The notes beneath the pieces were generated by a model. It had not been told where the DNA came from. It ran no database searches and saw nothing but the letters and a program-made list of their open reading frames with translations. From Bacteroidota bacterium (GTDB taxonomy: Bacteria; Bacteroidota; Bacteroidia; Chitinophagales; Chitinophagaceae), in NCBI GenBank assembly GCA_016868475.1, contig VGGU01000006.1, forward strand, positions 1-64,000: a stretch of DNA of 64,000 nucleotides, written 5' to 3'. The translations under genes were made by a program, and so were the position numbers. Positions 63,787 through 64,000 of this stretch are shown here, in pieces. Position 1 is the first letter of the stretch, and each line of letters begins with the position of its first letter.

Positions 63787-64000
63787 TTACGCTTGCAGTG
63801 CTTGTTGAAGGGTACTCATCACATCTTTTTCGATCATCTTCTTGGCCAGTAATAGCATATTGAAAAATGCTTTTTCACCGGAAATTCCATGACCAATGAG
63901 CACGGGCTTGGCTACGCCCAATATGGGTGTACCGCCGTAGTTTTCAAAATTAAAGCGATCAAAGTAGGCGTTCTGTATTTGTTGTTGTTTTGCAATGTCA
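63787..64000 (-). CDS. plsX: Phosphate acyltransferase PlsX, C-terminal part (gene continues beyond the window)
   Basis: Reverse complement reads ...DIAKQQQIQNAYFDRFNFENYGGTPILGVAKPVLIGHGISGEKAFFNMLLLAKKMIEKDVMSTLQQALQA-stop. Confidence 0.85.
   Translation of the reverse strand, partial: DIAKQQQIQNAYFDRFNFENYGGTPILGVAKPVLIGHGISGEKAFFNMLLLAKKMIEKDVMSTLQQALQA

Overview
This 64 kb window is a mostly core, chromosomal segment of a Bacteroidota genome, probably Chitinophagaceae-like. That assignment rests on gene content, TAnnTTTG -7 promoter elements and a near absence of Shine-Dalgarno sequences. The most recognisable block is tRNA-Thr/Tyr/Gly/Thr-tuf-tRNA-Trp-secE-nusG-rplKAJL-(HhH/ComEA gene, reversed)-rpoBC. 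Around it lie a cytochrome c maturation cluster (ccmB, ccmC, ccmD-like), a small nucleotide-sugar/LPS cluster (kdtA, aminotransferase, UDP-sugar dehydrogenase, rfbC, rfbD), housekeeping genes (gdh, tdk, tyrS, hscA-like, rpsU, two xer recombinases, hpf, accA, accB, accC, dapA, clpC, cmk, mdh, efp, ispD, rnhA, manA, plsX) and several Bacteroidota families (DUF4254, DUF2911, DUF2723, DUF6580). Eight tRNA genes were read by hand. I found no CRISPR array, transposase, prophage or obvious defence island, and no evidence of a wholly new multi-gene system. The most interesting signals are: (1) a perfect extended Shine-Dalgarno sequence locked in a hairpin just upstream of rpsU; (2) an 18-bp duplication of the tRNA-Gln 3' end 62 bp away; (3) a reversed helix-hairpin-helix gene splitting rplL from rpoB, with a terminator and a canonical promoter; (4) an exonuclease/GIY-YIG gene that ends abruptly inside its nuclease domain; (5) structured leaders and spacers in the ribosomal-protein block. 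All functional assignments come from reading the sequence only; no database search was run.
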